Shown here piece by piece: positions 38,109 to 39,928 of a stretch of DNA of 39,928 nucleotides. Positions within the stretch are counted from its first letter, which is position 1, and every line of letters begins with the position of its first letter. Source of the DNA: Cyanophora paradoxa (lineage: Eukaryota > Glaucocystophyceae > Cyanophorales > Cyanophoraceae); contig QPMI01000369.1 in NCBI GenBank assembly GCA_004431415.1, positions 1-39,928 of the forward strand, written 5' to 3'. The notes under the pieces are model-generated. The model ran no database searches, was not told the DNA's origin, and was given only the letters and a program-made list of their open reading frames with translations. The position numbers and the translations under genes are program-made.

Positions 38109-39928
38109 TCAGGGGCGGGGCCGGCCGTCCATGCGGGCCATGCGGGCGAGGGCGGCGAGGCTCTCGTCCCCACCGAGGCCGTCCTCCTGCGCCCCGCTCG
38201 AGCCCGTTCGAGGCCGGCGGGGGCGGGGCGGGGCGCACGCGGGCGGCCTGGAGCTCCTCCTCGGCCTCGCCGGCGAGGCCGTCCCGCAGGAGCCAGCTCA
38301 CCAGCGTCCGCCGCAGCTTCGCCCCCGGCGGCGCCCCCCGCTCCGCCGCCCCCGCGCGGAGGCGGGCGGCGACGGCGCGCGCCTCGGCGTGGCGCCCGCA
38401 GCGGCAGAGCGCCTCCACCAGGCTCGTGTACGCGTTCTCCTGCACCCCGGCCGCCCCCCACTGCCCCCGACCCGCCCCACCCGCCCCTCAGCGCCGGGGC
38501 AACGCGCAAGGGGTGCGGGGAGGGGGCGGGCCTGCCGGGGCGGCGGGGTCGTCGCCGGTGAGCTCGGCGAAGAGGGCGAGGGCGGCCTCGGGGCGCCCTC
38601 CGTGCCCGCACGCGTCCACCACCACGCTCGCCGTCGCCCCGTCCGCCCGCACCCCTGCCCCGCCCGCCCCTCAGCGCCACAGCAGGGCGGGGGCGGGGCT
38701 GAGGCGGGGCGGGCCGCGGCGCTGGAGGCGGCGGAGGGCGGCGAGGGCGGCGTCGAGGTCGCCGGCGCGCGAGTGCGCCTCCACGAGCCCGTTCATCGTC
38801 GCCGCGTCCGGCCGCGCCCCCGCCCGCTCCAGCAGCCCCGCCGCCCGCTCCGCCCCCGCCGCGTCCCCCGCTTCGCGTACCTGCCGCCCCCGTCGCCGTC
38901 GCCGTCGCCGTCGCGCGGGCCGCGCGGCGGGCGGCGGGGCGCACGCGTCGAGGAGGGTGTTGAAGGGGAGGGCGGGGAGGCGGGCGCCCCGGGCGGCCGC
39001 CTGCGCCAGGGCCCGCTCCGCGGCCTCGGGGTCGCCCCGGCGCGCGAGGTCGCCGGCGCGGGCGGCGGCGGTGGCGGCCTCCGCGTCCCCGAAGCCTCGC
39101 GCCGCCGCCTCCTCCTCCAGCTCGGCCGCGAGGGCGCGGGAGCCGCGGGCGAGGGCGGCGCGCAGCAGGCGCCCGTAGAGGAAGCCGTCCACCGCCGCGT
39201 CGGGGGCGCCCCGCACGAGGTTCGCCGCGGGGGCGACGCGCCCCGCCGCGAGGAGCGCCTCCACGAGGGGCGTCAGGGTGCGCGTGCTCTCGGGGACGCC
39301 CAGCGCCGTCATCTCGGCCCGCAGCGCCAGCGCCTCCTCGACGTCCCCGGCCCGCGCCGCCCCGCCGATCAGCGCCGCGAACGCCGCCCCCTCCACCTCG
39401 TGCCCTGCACCCCGCATCTCCTCCCGCACCTGCCGCCCCGCCCCCGTTGGTCGCCGTCGCCCTTGCGGGAGGCTGCGGGGGCGGGCATGGGGCGGGGCGG
39501 GCCTGCAGAGCGCGGGGCAGGCCGCCGGGGCGCGCCGCGTGGCCGGCCATGATCGCCTGCGAGGAAAGATAGAGAGGTCAGCGGGCGCGGGCTGGAGGGC
39601 GGGGAGGGGGAGCACGTGGAAGGTCTCGGGGCCCTCGGGGAGCCCCGCGGCGGCCATCTCCGCCCGCGCCGCCGCCACCGCCGCCTCGTCCCCCGCCTCC
39701 GCGTGCTGTCCCCGCGCGTCGGGCGCAGCCGCACGGGAGGGAGCGGCGGGGCGGCGGGGCGCACGCCGGCGAGGAGGAGGCGGAAGAAGCGGGCGCCCGG
39801 GCGGGCGCAGCGCTCGCGCATGCGGGCGCGGAGGGCGGCGAGTTCGGGGGCCATGCCGCGCGCCGCATAGAGGCCGGCGAGGAGGCCCCACGCCTCCTCG
39901 TTCGGGCCCTGCATCGCCCCAGCGCCTC
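38109..39928 (-). CDS. pentatricopeptide-repeat (PPR) protein, 5' end cut by window edge
   Basis: Helical-repeat RNA-binding protein, normally acting on organelle transcripts. Repeats of the PPR type follow each other: NEEAWGLLAGLYAARGMAPE, AAFAALIGGAARAGDVEEAL, TLTPLVEALLAAGRVAPAAN, PALPFNTLLDACA, TMNGLVEAHSRAGDLDAALA, ATASVVVDACGHGGRPEAAL and NAYTSLVEALCRCGRHAEAR. The C-terminus ends ALARMARMDGRPRP with TGA at 38109-38111. Several short GC-rich introns interrupt the repeats. An ATG exists at 39914, but the frame is open to the window edge and the first visible repeat is already internal, so the true start lies outside. Confidence 0.75.

Overview
The window is nuclear DNA of a flagellated, photosynthetic protist with a very GC-rich, gene-dense genome. 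The eukaryotic signs are spliceosomal introns in nearly every gene, a CEP104 cilium gene, a CatSper channel and a polycystin channel. The algal signs are a Mg-chelatase D subunit (chlorophyll synthesis) and a uroporphyrinogen methyltransferase with an N-terminal secretory signal followed by a transit-like stretch. That bipartite leader points to a plastid of secondary origin. I lean towards a haptophyte or another red-lineage alga, but the sequence alone does not prove it.

Layout, left to right: 3' end of an unknown gene (+, 1-169); CatSper1-type Ca2+ channel (-, 552-2620); RsmH rRNA methyltransferase (+, about 2818-5215); a small disordered protein (-, 5544-5983); an unrecognised multi-exon protein (+, 6594-8355); a long coiled-coil protein (-, 8637-11684); a small membrane protein that may be TMEM17/TMEM216-like (+, 12127-13063); uroporphyrinogen-III C-methyltransferase (-, 13198-14601); an mTERF protein (+, 14903-17140); a half-size ABCA transporter (-, 17944-21883); CEP104 (-, 23039-26357); ChlD (+, 26646-30489); a polycystin channel whose reading frame runs on into two ryanodine-receptor repeats (+, 30892-36950); a DnaJ-type zinc-finger protein (+, 37162-37971); and a PPR protein cut by the right edge (-, 38109-39928).

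Most genes carry many introns of about 50-80 nt. They start GTCCGCCCC, GTGCGCCCC or GCCCGCCCC, have a C-rich 5' half, a CTGAC/CTGAG/CTCAC-like branch region and a G-rich 3' end closing in GGGGCAG. The two ends are often complementary, so many introns could fold into hairpins. A large share use GC instead of GT as donor. CEP104 is the exception: it lies in a markedly AT-richer block with ordinary introns, one of which opens with a telomere-like TTAGGG array.

Two themes recur. Plastid function: ChlD, SUMT, and probably mTERF, RsmH, the PPR protein and the DnaJ-type zinc-finger protein. Cilium and Ca2+ function: CatSper1, polycystin-RyR, CEP104 and perhaps the TMEM17-like protein. The most novel item is the polycystin-RyR chimera, which can be traced in frame through 28 inferred introns, one of them bounded by a 12-nt microexon that completes the second RyR repeat. 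All exon joins here are inferred by eye without transcripts. In RsmH, mTERF and ABCA single-base frame breaks remain in G/C runs, probably sequence errors.
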